From JAAYUD01 sp963676865 (GTDB taxonomy: Bacteria; Bacteroidota; Bacteroidia; Bacteroidales; Bacteroidaceae), in contig CAXXSS010000001.1 of assembly GCA_963676865.2 (NCBI GenBank), positions 2,852,001-2,916,000 of the forward strand: 64,000 nucleotides of DNA, in the 5' to 3' direction. The translations under genes were made by a program, and so were the position numbers. Below, piece after piece: positions 17,897 to 26,641 of this stretch; the stretch's first letter is position 1, and every line of letters starts with the position of its first letter. The notes below the pieces were generated by a model that was not told where the DNA came from, ran no database searches, and saw only the letters and a program-made list of their open reading frames with translations.

Positions 17897-17928
17897 CTTG
17901 GAAATATGAAAAGAAAAGGTTATTTTTG
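17897..17928 (+). promoter_or_regulatory. Promoter of the YtxH / holin-X cluster
   Basis: CTTG (17897-17900), 20 bases, TATTTTTG (17921-17928): one mismatch to the consensus, with a leader of about 50 bases to the ATG at 17985. Confidence 0.55.
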
Positions 17929-17984
17929 TTTTGTGAAAAGTTTTTCATGGAGTTCTTATTACTAACTTATAAAACGTTACAATT

Positions 17985-18230
17985 ATGAAAGCTGTTAATA
18001 CATTAGTAGCTCTTTTGGGCGGAGTAGCCATCGGTGCTGCATTGGGTATTTTGTTTGCTCCTGATAAGGGTGAAGAAACACGTGAGAAAATTAAAGAAGC
18101 TCTCGAAAAGAAAGGAGTGAAACTTAGTAAAAAAGATATGAAGGCCCTCATCGACGACATCATGGCTCGCATCAAGGGAAAAGAAAAAGTGTATGTAGAC
18201 GATGAAGCTGAGGCTAGTGTGGCCGAATGA
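17985..18230 (+). CDS. YtxH-domain protein
   Basis: 81 residues. An N-terminal glycine-rich membrane segment (about 6-26, LVALLGGVAIGAALGILFAP) is followed by a charged amphipathic helix (DKGEETREKIKEALEKKG), the YtxH pattern. In other bacteria such small membrane proteins belong to envelope or general stress regulons; no enzymatic role is known. It is the first gene of a three-gene cluster with very tight spacing (3 bases to the next gene). Confidence 0.85.
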   Translation: MKAVNTLVALLGGVAIGAALGILFAPDKGEETREKIKEALEKKGVKLSKKDMKALIDDIMARIKGKEKVYVDDEAEASVAE

Positions 18231-18233
18231 TGT

Positions 18234-18626
18234 ATGAGTATGTTGTCTGCTCGAGATCATAGTATAGAAAGTTTCGAACAATTATTCGATCAGATAAGGC
18301 AATATCTGAAGTTGCACAAAGAACTGGCACTTGTTCAGTTGACGGGCAAGCTTTCGATATTGCTATCTACACTTCTACTGGTTGTTGTCCTTCTTATATT
18401 GGGGACCGTGGCATTGTTTTATTTGCTCATGGCTTTGGCCTATGCTATTGATTCTGTTATTGGCAGTATGGCATGGAGTTTTGCTATCATCGGTGGCATC
18501 GCTTTGTTGCTGCTGGCTTTAATGGCTGCTTTCCGCCGCCGGCTGATTATTGTGCCGACGGTGAATTTCTTGTCACACTTGTTCCTTGAAGACGAAGAAA
18601 CTAAAGAGGAGGAAAAGTATGAGTGA
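18234..18626 (+). CDS. Holin-X family (PF07332-like) membrane protein
   Basis: 130 residues. An N-terminal amphipathic helix (about 1-40: SIESFEQLFDQIRQYLKLHKE) is followed by two long hydrophobic segments (about 46-72 and 80-102) and a basic, then strongly acidic tail (FLEDEETKEEEKYE). This is the pattern of the phage holin/superfamily III proteins that accompany YtxH proteins. Despite the family name a lytic role is unlikely in this chromosomal stress-type cluster. The end overlaps the next start by 8 bases. Confidence 0.8.
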   Translation: MSMLSARDHSIESFEQLFDQIRQYLKLHKELALVQLTGKLSILLSTLLLVVVLLILGTVALFYLLMALAYAIDSVIGSMAWSFAIIGGIALLLLALMAAFRRRLIIVPTVNFLSHLFLEDEETKEEEKYE

Positions 18627-18870
18627 AAAGCGAATTACATTAGATGATCTTGAAAAGCGCAAACGACGGTTACTCAAGAAAATTGATTTGCAAGAAAAGA
18701 AAATTGGTGAGACTTGGGGCGAAACTTTTCGTCCGGTCAAAGAAGCCATCTCTTTCACCGATAGGATGGCATACAGCTTGAAAAGTGTGGTGTCACTTTA
18801 TCAAGGTGCCATGTGGGGATATCGTATAATTCGCTTCTTCGGTGGAGGCCGATACAAGAAGAGAAGTTAA
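18619..18870 (+). CDS. Hypothetical protein, third gene of the YtxH cluster
   Basis: 83 residues from the ATG at 18619, which overlaps the previous stop; an upstream in-frame start at 18586 would overlap more and adds only a Lys/Arg-rich leader. The N-terminal half is a charged coiled-coil-like helix (DDLEKRKRRLLKKIDLQEKK), followed by a segment ending in the aromatic YRIIRFFGGGRYKKR. There is no clear membrane segment. It is conserved in position with YtxH/holin-X genes in Bacteroides but unassigned. It converges with the GNAT gene, overlapping it by 4 bases. Confidence 0.75.
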   Translation: MSEKRITLDDLEKRKRRLLKKIDLQEKKIGETWGETFRPVKEAISFTDRMAYSLKSVVSLYQGAMWGYRIIRFFGGGRYKKRS

Positions 18871-19400
18871 AGTTCGGCGATGCGTTGCATAAGGACGACA
18901 TCTACCCATTTGTCCTCAATGTGCAACCAGTCTTTGATAATACCGCAATCTGTGAATTTACATGAACGGAAGAGCGACAAAGATGCTTCATTGTCGGTTG
19001 CGATATGAGCATACAATTGGTGAAAGTGAAGGAAACGAAATGCATAATCGCACAATAACGAGAGCGTTTCGTTTCCTATTTTTTTATGTCTGTACTCTTT
19101 TAATAATGCGATACCGATGGCACCTCTTGAATGCTGTATTGAGAAGTCTGTAATATCTATGGTTCCAATGGCTTTATTGTCTTTTTTGTGTTGGATAATA
19201 AGTCGCAGCTGCCGATCGGAATAAACATCATATTGAGTGTCTGATATGTATTGTTTCAGTACGTATTTGGAATAAGGCACATTGAAGCAACTTACGTCCC
19301 ATAGTTCGGGATCGTTTTCAATCTGGTATAGAAACTCCAAATCTTCGGGCTCAAGCGCTCTTAATTTAATCTGTTGACCTTCAAAAAAACAGTTTTTCAC
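18867..19400 (-). CDS. GNAT-family N-acetyltransferase (RimJ/SpeG-like)
   Basis: 177 residues with the acetyl-CoA fold of the RimJ/RimL-SpeG branch: LRALEPEDLEFLYQIENDPEL at the start, TIDITDFSIQHSRGAIGIAL in the core strand, and the pyrophosphate-binding loop region EYRHKKIGNETLSLL followed by FHQLYAHIATDNEASLSLF. Substrate could be a polyamine, a ribosomal protein or another amine and cannot be deduced. Its ATG overlaps the stop of the upstream membrane-protein gene by 4 bases, indicating translational coupling. Confidence 0.88.
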   Translation of the reverse strand: MKNCFFEGQQIKLRALEPEDLEFLYQIENDPELWDVSCFNVPYSKYVLKQYISDTQYDVYSDRQLRLIIQHKKDNKAIGTIDITDFSIQHSRGAIGIALLKEYRHKKIGNETLSLLCDYAFRFLHFHQLYAHIATDNEASLSLFRSCKFTDCGIIKDWLHIEDKWVDVVLMQRIAEL

Positions 19401-19870
19401 TTCTTCTTTTCGTTATCATTATTTGGTATTAAGTGTAATTCTTCACGTAAACGGCGGTCGCTTGGTATACAAAAAAGCGACATGGCCAATGCTATCGTTG
19501 CACAGAACAGACAGGTGGTACTTGCAATAAGATAATAGGCTATGAGGTTAAATGCCGAAACGAGGGCTAGCATGGCAAGCCGAATGATACATATTTTGCC
19601 ATACTTCTTGAGTGCTACCGGGAAAGAGAGCTTGTCTACTTTCTTCTCCATCGACCATTGAAATAGTTTCAGTGAGATGGGAACCAAACATACGGCAAGT
19701 AAAATGCCCATGAATTGATAGCCGTACACAAATGCTGCATTTGCAACAAAGGCCCCTCCATTTGGTATGATGTCAAACTCTCCACAAACAGCAATCAATA
19801 TGGGCAGTACCCAAAATATGATGTAGCATTTATTGAGTGTCTTATTGACTTTTTGTATTTGTTCTTCCAT
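19397..19870 (-). CDS. Hypothetical four-helix membrane protein
   Basis: 157 residues with about four membrane helices (roughly 12-32, 42-66, 90-113, 115-135), a short cytoplasmic N-terminus and a charged C-terminus (NNDNEKKK). I recognise no functional motif. It lies between recR and the GNAT gene and overlaps the latter by 4 bases, so the three genes form one transcription unit. Confidence 0.7.
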   Translation of the reverse strand: MEEQIQKVNKTLNKCYIIFWVLPILIAVCGEFDIIPNGGAFVANAAFVYGYQFMGILLAVCLVPISLKLFQWSMEKKVDKLSFPVALKKYGKICIIRLAMLALVSAFNLIAYYLIASTTCLFCATIALAMSLFCIPSDRRLREELHLIPNNDNEKKK

Positions 19871-19883
19871 ATTTCTTTCTGTT

Positions 19884-20498
19884 TTATTTTCCGGTGAATG
19901 GTACGCGGTTCACAATACTGCGTCCCAAAGTTAATTCGTCTGTATAGATTAATTCATCACCTACTGCTACTCCCTTGGCAATGGTCGATATCTTAGTGTT
20001 CAGCTTCTCTAGTTGGCGATAGATATAGAAATTGGTGGTTTCTCCTTCCATCGTGGTGCTTAGTGCTAAGATTACTTCGCGCACGTTGCCAGATTTGACA
20101 CGCTCTACCAGACTCGCTATTTGTAAATCGCTAGGTCCTATACCGTCCATCGGAGAAATCACTCCACCAAGTACATGATATAATCCGTTGAACTGAAGGG
20201 TATCTTCTATTGCCATTACATCGCGAATATTTTCGACTACACAAATGGTCGAAGCATCTCGTCTTGGATTCGCACAGATGCGGCATGTTTCCGTATCCGA
20301 AATATTGTGGCATACTTTGCAGTATTTCACTTCTTTCTTCAGCTTGCGTATGGCATCGGCGAAACCTTCGACAGATTCATCATCTTGTTTCAATAAATGA
20401 AGTACTAATCTCAGAGCCGTTTTGCTGCCTATACCCGGTAGCTTGGCAAATTCGTTGATGGCATGCTGTAGGAGAATGGATGGATACAGTGACTGCAT
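19884..20498 (-). CDS. recR: Recombination mediator RecR
   Basis: 204 residues, normal for RecR, which with RecO/RecF loads RecA at gaps. Seen are the N-terminal helix-hairpin-helix (LPGIGSKTALRLVLHLL), the four-Cys zinc finger (CKVCHNISDTETCRICAN), and the Toprim domain starting at TICVVENIRDVMAIED and including LALSTTMEGETTNFYI. recO is not adjacent. The unit continues to the membrane protein 13 bases downstream. Confidence 0.97.
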   Translation of the reverse strand: MQSLYPSILLQHAINEFAKLPGIGSKTALRLVLHLLKQDDESVEGFADAIRKLKKEVKYCKVCHNISDTETCRICANPRRDASTICVVENIRDVMAIEDTLQFNGLYHVLGGVISPMDGIGPSDLQIASLVERVKSGNVREVILALSTTMEGETTNFYIYRQLEKLNTKISTIAKGVAVGDELIYTDELTLGRSIVNRVPFTGK

Positions 20499-20522
20499 GT
20501 TAAGGTAATTAATATTTAGTGT

Positions 20523-21095
20523 TTATTGTTTCTCTATTATTTGTGGCTTGTGTCGCACGAAAAGGAACCAGTTGGCCAATTCTGAAACAGCATATACGAG
20601 GCAGGCAATGCCAATGATTATTAATATGGTATTGCGTATGGTACCAGGGTTTAATAAAGAATAAAGTCCTGCACCTAGTATAAGCAAAGGAGTAATATAG
20701 AAGGAGTAGTGAACTCTTTTCCATTGACAGGCTAGTGACAGTAAGTAGAGTTGTTGTAATCCGGCAACGATTAGTATGATGCTAAGGACAATAATTAGCA
20801 GATTGGCAAAGAAAGTGGGCGAGATGATGAACCATAGTCCTAAGAGCGCACTTCCCAACCCTTCGATGGGAAACCGTTTGGACAAGACGACTGCCTTCTG
20901 CTCTTCGGAGAAGGCAGCCGTTGTCTTGTTATTCTGTGAAGCAAAATAACCGATCAGAACAATTATTCCAGGCACAAGAAACAAAATGCCTATAGTCATA
21001 ACGATATATTTTGCCGAGTCGTCGGGGGCACAAACAAGTACCAGCCCGATGATTAAAGCGAAAATAGCTCGAATGAAAGAATAATTAATTTTCAT
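20523..21095 (-). CDS. DUF308/HdeD-like membrane protein
   Basis: 190 residues with six closely spaced hydrophobic helices, beginning IRAIFALIIGLVLVCAPDDS and repeating the two-helix G-x-x-L/I unit typical of DUF308 (HdeD) proteins. HdeD is linked to acid resistance in enterobacteria, but in Bacteroides the role is unknown. It lies 12 bases downstream of the glycogen phosphorylase gene on the same strand. Confidence 0.8.
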   Translation of the reverse strand: MKINYSFIRAIFALIIGLVLVCAPDDSAKYIVMTIGILFLVPGIIVLIGYFASQNNKTTAAFSEEQKAVVLSKRFPIEGLGSALLGLWFIISPTFFANLLIIVLSIILIVAGLQQLYLLSLACQWKRVHYSFYITPLLILGAGLYSLLNPGTIRNTILIIIGIACLVYAVSELANWFLFVRHKPQIIEKQ

Positions 21096-21107
21096 GGTAG
21101 GATGCTT

Positions 21108-23669
21108 TTATGAAAACCAACGCACGTAGCACAAATCCTGGCGGTGAGGTAGATCCGGATTCTTTGGGAACATACGGAATGCTACTTTATAACAACCGGC
21201 ATCGTGCAATACGGTAGTTAGTTTGAAGGTATACTGGTTGCCTTCACATTTCACTACTTTGAATGGGTCTATTTGACTGATACATTGTTCGCCATCCGCA
21301 TTGGTCGTAGTAGCTACCAGTTCTAAACCGATAGCATCATTCAATCCTTTTTCATCAACCACAACTACGATCTCGTAATCTTTACCACTTTCGGCACCAT
21401 CAAGCATGGATTTGTAGAAATTGGTTGAAACGATCTCTATGCTATCCCACTTTTCGACAACTTCATTTTTCCATGCAGCTATTTCTTTAGCTTTAGCGCA
21501 ATCGTTGGCTGCAAGTAGATGGAAACGACGTGCTTCTTTGTTGTAGAACTTTTCGTAGTAGTCATCCAATTGGCGTTTCATCGTGTAGTGAGGAGCTATT
21601 TGAGCAATGGAATTCTTAATGGCTTGAACCCAACCTTTAGAATATCCTTCTTTGTTGTGTGCGTAAAATAGTGGAACAATTTCGGTTTCGAGTATACTAT
21701 AAATTGTTGCAGCGTCCAGTTGGTCTTGGTGCTCTTGGTTCTGATAAGTGCACTTATCTGTCAGAGCCCAGCCTGCACCCTCACGATATCCTTCGAGCCA
21801 CCAGCCGTCGAGGACGGAGAAATTGATGACACCGTTCATTAATGCTTTCTCGCCCGATGTACCGGAAGCCTCTAGAGGACGTGTTGGCGTATTCAACCAG
21901 ATGTCCACTCCCGAAACGAGTCGACGTGCCAATTGCATGTCGTAGTTCTCCAAGAAGATAATTTTGCCTAAAAACTCTGGACGGCGGGATATGTCGACTA
22001 TCTTTTTAATAAGACCTTGTCCGGCACCGTCAGCTGGATGGGCTTTGCCTGTATAAATGAACTGAACAGGATGGTGGGGGTCATTGACTATTTTGGCCAA
22101 ACGTTCTAAGTCCATAAAGAGTAGGTGAGCACGTTTGTATGTTGCAAATCGACGCCCGAAACCAATTAACAGTGCATTGGGATTTATTTTGTCCAAGATG
22201 GATACGATACGCGAAGGATCTCCCTGATTTTTGAGCCAATTGTCACGAAACTGTTCGCGGATATAGTCAACCAGCTTTTGTTTCAGTTCCATGCGGGTGT
22301 TCCATATCTCACTGTCGGAAACATCGTATATAGCTTTCCAGATGTCTTCGTTAGATAAATCGTACATGAAGTTCTCATCAAAATGATTGGCATAAAGCTT
22401 TTTCCATTCTGTGGCACACCATGTAGAAAAGTGCACGCCATTGGTGACATAGCCTACGTGACTTTCTTCCGGAAAATAACCTTTCCAAATGCTGGAGAAC
22501 ATCTTCTGTGAAACTTCGCCATGAAGCTTGCTTACTCCATTGACTTCCTGACAAGTGTTGCACGCAAATGTAGACATGCAGAAACGTTCGCTCTTGTCAC
22601 CTGGATTGGTACGCCCCATATTCATTAAGTCATCCCACGAAATATTTATTTTTTGTGGGTAACCGCTCATGTATTTGCCGAACAAACTTTCGTCGAAGTA
22701 GTCGTGTCCTGCCGGTACCGGTGTATGAACCGTATAGAGCGAAGATGCCCGAACCAATTCGATTGCTTGATCGTAGTTCAATCCGTTGGCAATATAGTCG
22801 CAAAGTCTTTGAATATTAATAAGGGTGGCATGTCCTTCATTGCAGTGATATACATCTTTTTTGATACCGAGTGCCTTTAAAGCCATGATACCACCGATGC
22901 CTAACAGTATTTCCTGTTTCAAACGATTCTCATTGTCTCCGCCATAAAGATGGTGGGTGATGGGACGATCGAACTCACTGTTCATCTCGTTGTCCGTGTC
23001 CATTAGGTATAATGGTATGCGTCCTACATTGACACGCCATATATTTGTATGAACAAAATAGTCGAGATATGGCACGTGTATCACTAATGGATTGCCATCT
23101 TTGTCCAAGACTCTTTCGATAGGCAATTGGCTGAAGTTTTGTGCTTCGTAATTGGCTATCTGTTGTCCATCCATCGACAGCATTTGGGTGAAATATCCGT
23201 AGCGGTAGAGCAAGCCGATACCACAAAGATCTACATTACTGTCTGAGGCTTCTTTCAGATAATCTCCTGCGAGAATACCCAAACCTCCCGAATATATTTT
23301 AAGTATGTTGTTCAAACCATATTCCATGCTGAAGTAAGCTACCGACGGACGCTTCTTATCGGGCTTAGCGTCGACGTATTCACGGAATTGGGCATAAACA
23401 TCGTTCATTCTGCGAATAATGACTTTGTCTTTGATAAGTTTCTCTTTCTTTTCAAAGCTCATTCTTTCGAGTAGTAGTACCGGATTCTTTCCAACCTCTT
23501 CCCACAAATTACTATCCAGATCGCTGAAAAGTTCGGTGGCTTCGTAGTTCCATGCCCACCACATGTTGTGAGCAATTTCTACTAATTTTTGTAATTCAGA
23601 AGGAATACTCGACTTAACCATGACGGTTTTCCATTCGGGAGTATTCGCATTACTTACTCTAATTTTCAT
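21108..23669 (-). CDS. glgP: Alpha-glucan (glycogen) phosphorylase, GT35
   Basis: 853 residues. Releases glucose-1-phosphate from glycogen or maltodextrin using a PLP cofactor. The N-terminal region (about 1-110) matches the DUF3417 segment of the short bacterial/archaeal branch (HNMWWAWNYEATELF). The PLP lysine lies in EASGTSGEKALMNGV, followed by FSVLDGWWLEGY. Other landmarks are AYFSMEYGLNN, GGLGILAGDYLKEASD and FGRRFATYKRAHL. The C-terminal stretch after about residue 740 is a small beta domain ending DLCYVRWFS. The synthase gene is 17 bases upstream on the same strand, so storage and breakdown genes share an operon. Confidence 0.95.
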   Translation of the reverse strand: MKIRVSNANTPEWKTVMVKSSIPSELQKLVEIAHNMWWAWNYEATELFSDLDSNLWEEVGKNPVLLLERMSFEKKEKLIKDKVIIRRMNDVYAQFREYVDAKPDKKRPSVAYFSMEYGLNNILKIYSGGLGILAGDYLKEASDSNVDLCGIGLLYRYGYFTQMLSMDGQQIANYEAQNFSQLPIERVLDKDGNPLVIHVPYLDYFVHTNIWRVNVGRIPLYLMDTDNEMNSEFDRPITHHLYGGDNENRLKQEILLGIGGIMALKALGIKKDVYHCNEGHATLINIQRLCDYIANGLNYDQAIELVRASSLYTVHTPVPAGHDYFDESLFGKYMSGYPQKINISWDDLMNMGRTNPGDKSERFCMSTFACNTCQEVNGVSKLHGEVSQKMFSSIWKGYFPEESHVGYVTNGVHFSTWCATEWKKLYANHFDENFMYDLSNEDIWKAIYDVSDSEIWNTRMELKQKLVDYIREQFRDNWLKNQGDPSRIVSILDKINPNALLIGFGRRFATYKRAHLLFMDLERLAKIVNDPHHPVQFIYTGKAHPADGAGQGLIKKIVDISRRPEFLGKIIFLENYDMQLARRLVSGVDIWLNTPTRPLEASGTSGEKALMNGVINFSVLDGWWLEGYREGAGWALTDKCTYQNQEHQDQLDAATIYSILETEIVPLFYAHNKEGYSKGWVQAIKNSIAQIAPHYTMKRQLDDYYEKFYNKEARRFHLLAANDCAKAKEIAAWKNEVVEKWDSIEIVSTNFYKSMLDGAESGKDYEIVVVVDEKGLNDAIGLELVATTTNADGEQCISQIDPFKVVKCEGNQYTFKLTTVLHDAGCYKVAFRMFPKNPDLPHRQDLCYVRWFS

Positions 23670-23686
23670 ATTTTCTAATTGATAAA

Positions 23687-25372
23687 TTATTTCTTATTCA
23701 GGCGCGCTTCCGCTTTTTGTAGCGCAACGTTGTAAGCCTCAAAATAGTATTTGATGAAATGTTTCCACAAAGCTCTTTCGGCTACCAGTGTTGCATTGTG
23801 TCTGATGCTCTTTACTTCTTCCGGTGTCTTTTCGGAGAAACGTAATATCGTATTTTTTATTCCATCAGTCACTTCTGTATAATTATAGTCGGAGCGGTGC
23901 AAGACTTCTACTCCGTCTTCAATACCGCTTATGTTCTTTAATCCTTTCACCCAAAGTCCAAAGCCGGCCAAGTCTGTCGTTATGGTTGGAACATGAAAGG
24001 CAACGCTCTCAAGGGGAGTATATCCCCACGGTTCATAATAAGATGCAAATATGCAAAGATCATCGCCTATTTCCAAGTCATAATACGTTTTATTCATTAT
24101 TCCGTCGCAACCATTCAGATAGCACGGTACAAATATGACTTTAACCTTATCTTCATTGCTGTTAAACAAACCTTTGCCCCGCAACATATTGATGATACTG
24201 TCCTGACTAATATTGTGAAGCCAGTGGGTAATGTAAGAATCATATAGCGGGGTGTCAAATTGTTGCCCGCTTTCCAAACGTTCCTTTAAATCGTTTCGAG
24301 GACCGACGATATATGCCGGTACGTTGATGTATGCCAATATGGAACGCTTTAAGTTCTTATCTTTATTGAGTTTCCCCAATGCTTCGATAAAGACATCAAG
24401 CCCTTTGTTCTTAAATTCATATCTTCCGCCGGTGCCTATTATTAGCGTATCTTCTTTCAGGTCTGTTCCCATCAGTGCGTTAGCTGTGTGGAGCAATATC
24501 TGTCTTGATTCATTACGCTTTTTGTCAAAGGATTCACTTTTTGGTACGAAATCATTTTCGAATCCATTCATCAATACTACATCAGCGGGCTTTTCAAGCA
24601 AGGCTGCGCACTCGGTATTTGTTATTTCACTCACAGTTGTGAAACAATCGGCATTTTGAGCAGTTTGTTTCTCTATGGAGTGTTTGGATTGCATATTTAG
24701 CTCTTCGGCCATCTGATCTCCATTGTACTCTTTCAAATAGTCGTATAATGGTTTCTGATTGCCCGCAATCGAACGTCCTATTGAAGTGGCATGAGTTGTA
24801 AATATCGTAGCTATTTCCGGAGCGAAATGAAGTAGGTATAGAAGTCCTAGCCCTGTCATCCATTCATGCGCTTGATAGATTACTTTGTCGTGTTCTGATA
24901 AATAATAACGATAGAAACTTTCGCATACTTTGGCAGCGGCATATGAGAACATCGATGCTTCGTCATAGTCGCCATAAGCATGAAGAGAATCTACACTATA
25001 TGTTTGCCACGCATTGGCGTAAATATCATTCTTCTGTGCAAAGAACGGAGCGAAATCCACTAAAAAGACAATCGGCTTACCGGGGATATTCCATCTTCCG
25101 ATTCTGATGTTTAGCTTTTCGTTGTTGGCTGCTTGTTCTCTCCAAGAAGCATATATATCCTTGTTTTCTTCGAACAAAGGGTTATCTTTTCCTCTCCATA
25201 TATCAGGGCCTATAAAATAAATATGATCTTTGAAATGCTTTTGTAGGGTTTTTGCTCTTGTAGACAAAACTGTATAAATACCTCCTACTTTATTGCAAAC
25301 TTCCCAGCTCGCCTCAAATATATAGTCGGGAGAAATTAAATCTTTTACCATCCTGTTATAACTAATTGCCAC
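23687..25372 (-). CDS. Glycogen synthase, GT3 (eukaryote-like) family
   Basis: 561 residues. Elongates alpha-1,4-glucan from a sugar nucleotide. The sequence resembles GYS-type GT3 synthases rather than bacterial GT5 GlgA: FEASWEVCNKVGGIYTVLSTR at the start, YQAHEWMTGLGLLYLLH, TIFTTHATSIGRSIAG, and the C-terminal E-x7-E region EPWGYTPLESVAF. Length is shorter than eukaryotic GYS, as in other Bacteroidetes. No branching enzyme or GlgC is adjacent. It heads the operon with the phosphorylase gene and the DUF308 gene. Confidence 0.93.
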   Translation of the reverse strand: MAISYNRMVKDLISPDYIFEASWEVCNKVGGIYTVLSTRAKTLQKHFKDHIYFIGPDIWRGKDNPLFEENKDIYASWREQAANNEKLNIRIGRWNIPGKPIVFLVDFAPFFAQKNDIYANAWQTYSVDSLHAYGDYDEASMFSYAAAKVCESFYRYYLSEHDKVIYQAHEWMTGLGLLYLLHFAPEIATIFTTHATSIGRSIAGNQKPLYDYLKEYNGDQMAEELNMQSKHSIEKQTAQNADCFTTVSEITNTECAALLEKPADVVLMNGFENDFVPKSESFDKKRNESRQILLHTANALMGTDLKEDTLIIGTGGRYEFKNKGLDVFIEALGKLNKDKNLKRSILAYINVPAYIVGPRNDLKERLESGQQFDTPLYDSYITHWLHNISQDSIINMLRGKGLFNSNEDKVKVIFVPCYLNGCDGIMNKTYYDLEIGDDLCIFASYYEPWGYTPLESVAFHVPTITTDLAGFGLWVKGLKNISGIEDGVEVLHRSDYNYTEVTDGIKNTILRFSEKTPEEVKSIRHNATLVAERALWKHFIKYYFEAYNVALQKAEARLNKK

Positions 25373-25419
25373 AAAATTACATATAATTATTCGAATAAAA
25401 TAGTGAATAAAAGAAATTT

Positions 25420-25469
25420 AATAAAAAAGAAGAGAAGAACGTTTGCACGCTCTTCTCTTCTTTTTTATT
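25420..25469 (-). terminator. Terminator of the five-gene glycan operon
   Basis: A 22-bp stem with a single A-C mismatch and loop TTTGCA, with A-rich and T-rich flanks, lies 35 bases after the SGNH esterase stop. It resembles the terminator at 15301 in design. Confidence 0.85.
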
Positions 25470-25503
25470 GTTAAAATTAGTTGCCTTAACAGGCTTATTA
25501 ATA

Positions 25504-26604
25504 CTACTTTATAACTTTATTCTCTAACTTCCATCCGGTGATGGCACTAATACGCGGGATCAACGTCATGGCTATTTTGCAATATCCCGTATAATTGGGA
25601 TGATAAGACGCTCCCATATCGTATTTCTCAGTGACGATGTTTTCCATCGAGTTGGAGATAAATAGGTATTTGTCTGCACTCATTTTTTTGATTACTTGAG
25701 GTACGCATTCCATCGTATGTCCTCCCGAATGTGGTAGAATGCAGAGAATGGGTACTGTTGCACCGTATTCCTTGCGAATCTTATTAATGATGTTGATATA
25801 GCCGTTTACGTATTCTTCATCGGTAGGCGTTACTTTGGGTGAGAAGTCGTTAGTGCCAAGATTGATCATCACAAGGTCGGGCCTGTACGATTTGAAATCG
25901 TATGCCGCATTGCCATGTTCATCAAAAACTTGCCCTATGCGGTTGCTCATTGTACTTGCCGACAAACGTACTGAGTCACCCCAATTGTGCATTATACCAC
26001 GCCCTGAATGTGCTATCAATGCATAGTCGGCATCAAAATAGCGAGCGATAATGCAACCGTATGCTTTGTTACAGTTTTCTGTCTCTAGTTTGAAGGGATC
26101 ATTTGCTTTAGCGCTTTCACTGCCATAACCACAGGTATAGGAATCGCCATAAATCTCTATCGTCCTACTTTGACGGGGTACGGCTTTCAACCGACCGCCT
26201 TTAGCCAAAATAAATTGATGTATGGTAGTGCAACCGAACTCTCCTTCGGTGCATTTTTGTAATTTCAGACGGTGAAAACCCTTGGACAGCCCCGCAGCTA
26301 AAGAAATGACATGGTTCTCTTTACCGCTTATCTTAATCTTGCGTATCCATTTACCATCAATGAATAGGTTGTGATAACTGGTACCGGCATCGGATGCGAG
26401 GATAGCTATATCGCCTCCACTAAAGTCTGTTTGCAAATAAACCCCTACCCAATCATAACTGACCGAACCGTCGGCAGCTGTTTGAGTACGCCCCATGTAT
26501 GTTACATCATTGGAGCTGGCTTTAGCAGTGACTTTGGCTTCTGTGGCATTAGCCGATAATACGATTACTCCAAATAAATAAATTAATAAACTTAGCTTTT
26601 TCAT
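25504..26604 (-). CDS. SGNH/GDSL-family esterase (CE2-like, two-domain)
   Basis: 366 residues from the ATG at 26604 (MKKLSLLIYLFGVIVL, a clean signal peptide); an in-frame ATG four codons upstream is possible. A jelly-roll N-terminal domain (about 25-135) precedes the SGNH hydrolase domain, as in CE2 acetylxylan esterases. Block I is EIYGDSYTCGYGSES with the catalytic Ser, block III is INLGTNDFSP, and the final Asp-x-x-His block is represented by DMGASYHPNYTGY. It probably removes O-acetyl groups from sugars in the periplasm or at the cell surface. It is the last gene of the operon that also encodes an HGSNAT-like acyltransferase, 37 bases upstream. Confidence 0.88.
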   Translation of the reverse strand: MKKLSLLIYLFGVIVLSANATEAKVTAKASSNDVTYMGRTQTAADGSVSYDWVGVYLQTDFSGGDIAILASDAGTSYHNLFIDGKWIRKIKISGKENHVISLAAGLSKGFHRLKLQKCTEGEFGCTTIHQFILAKGGRLKAVPRQSRTIEIYGDSYTCGYGSESAKANDPFKLETENCNKAYGCIIARYFDADYALIAHSGRGIMHNWGDSVRLSASTMSNRIGQVFDEHGNAAYDFKSYRPDLVMINLGTNDFSPKVTPTDEEYVNGYINIINKIRKEYGATVPILCILPHSGGHTMECVPQVIKKMSADKYLFISNSMENIVTEKYDMGASYHPNYTGYCKIAMTLIPRISAITGWKLENKVIK

Positions 26605-26641
26605 GTTGTATATCATTGTTAGTCTTATCGATACAGGCGTT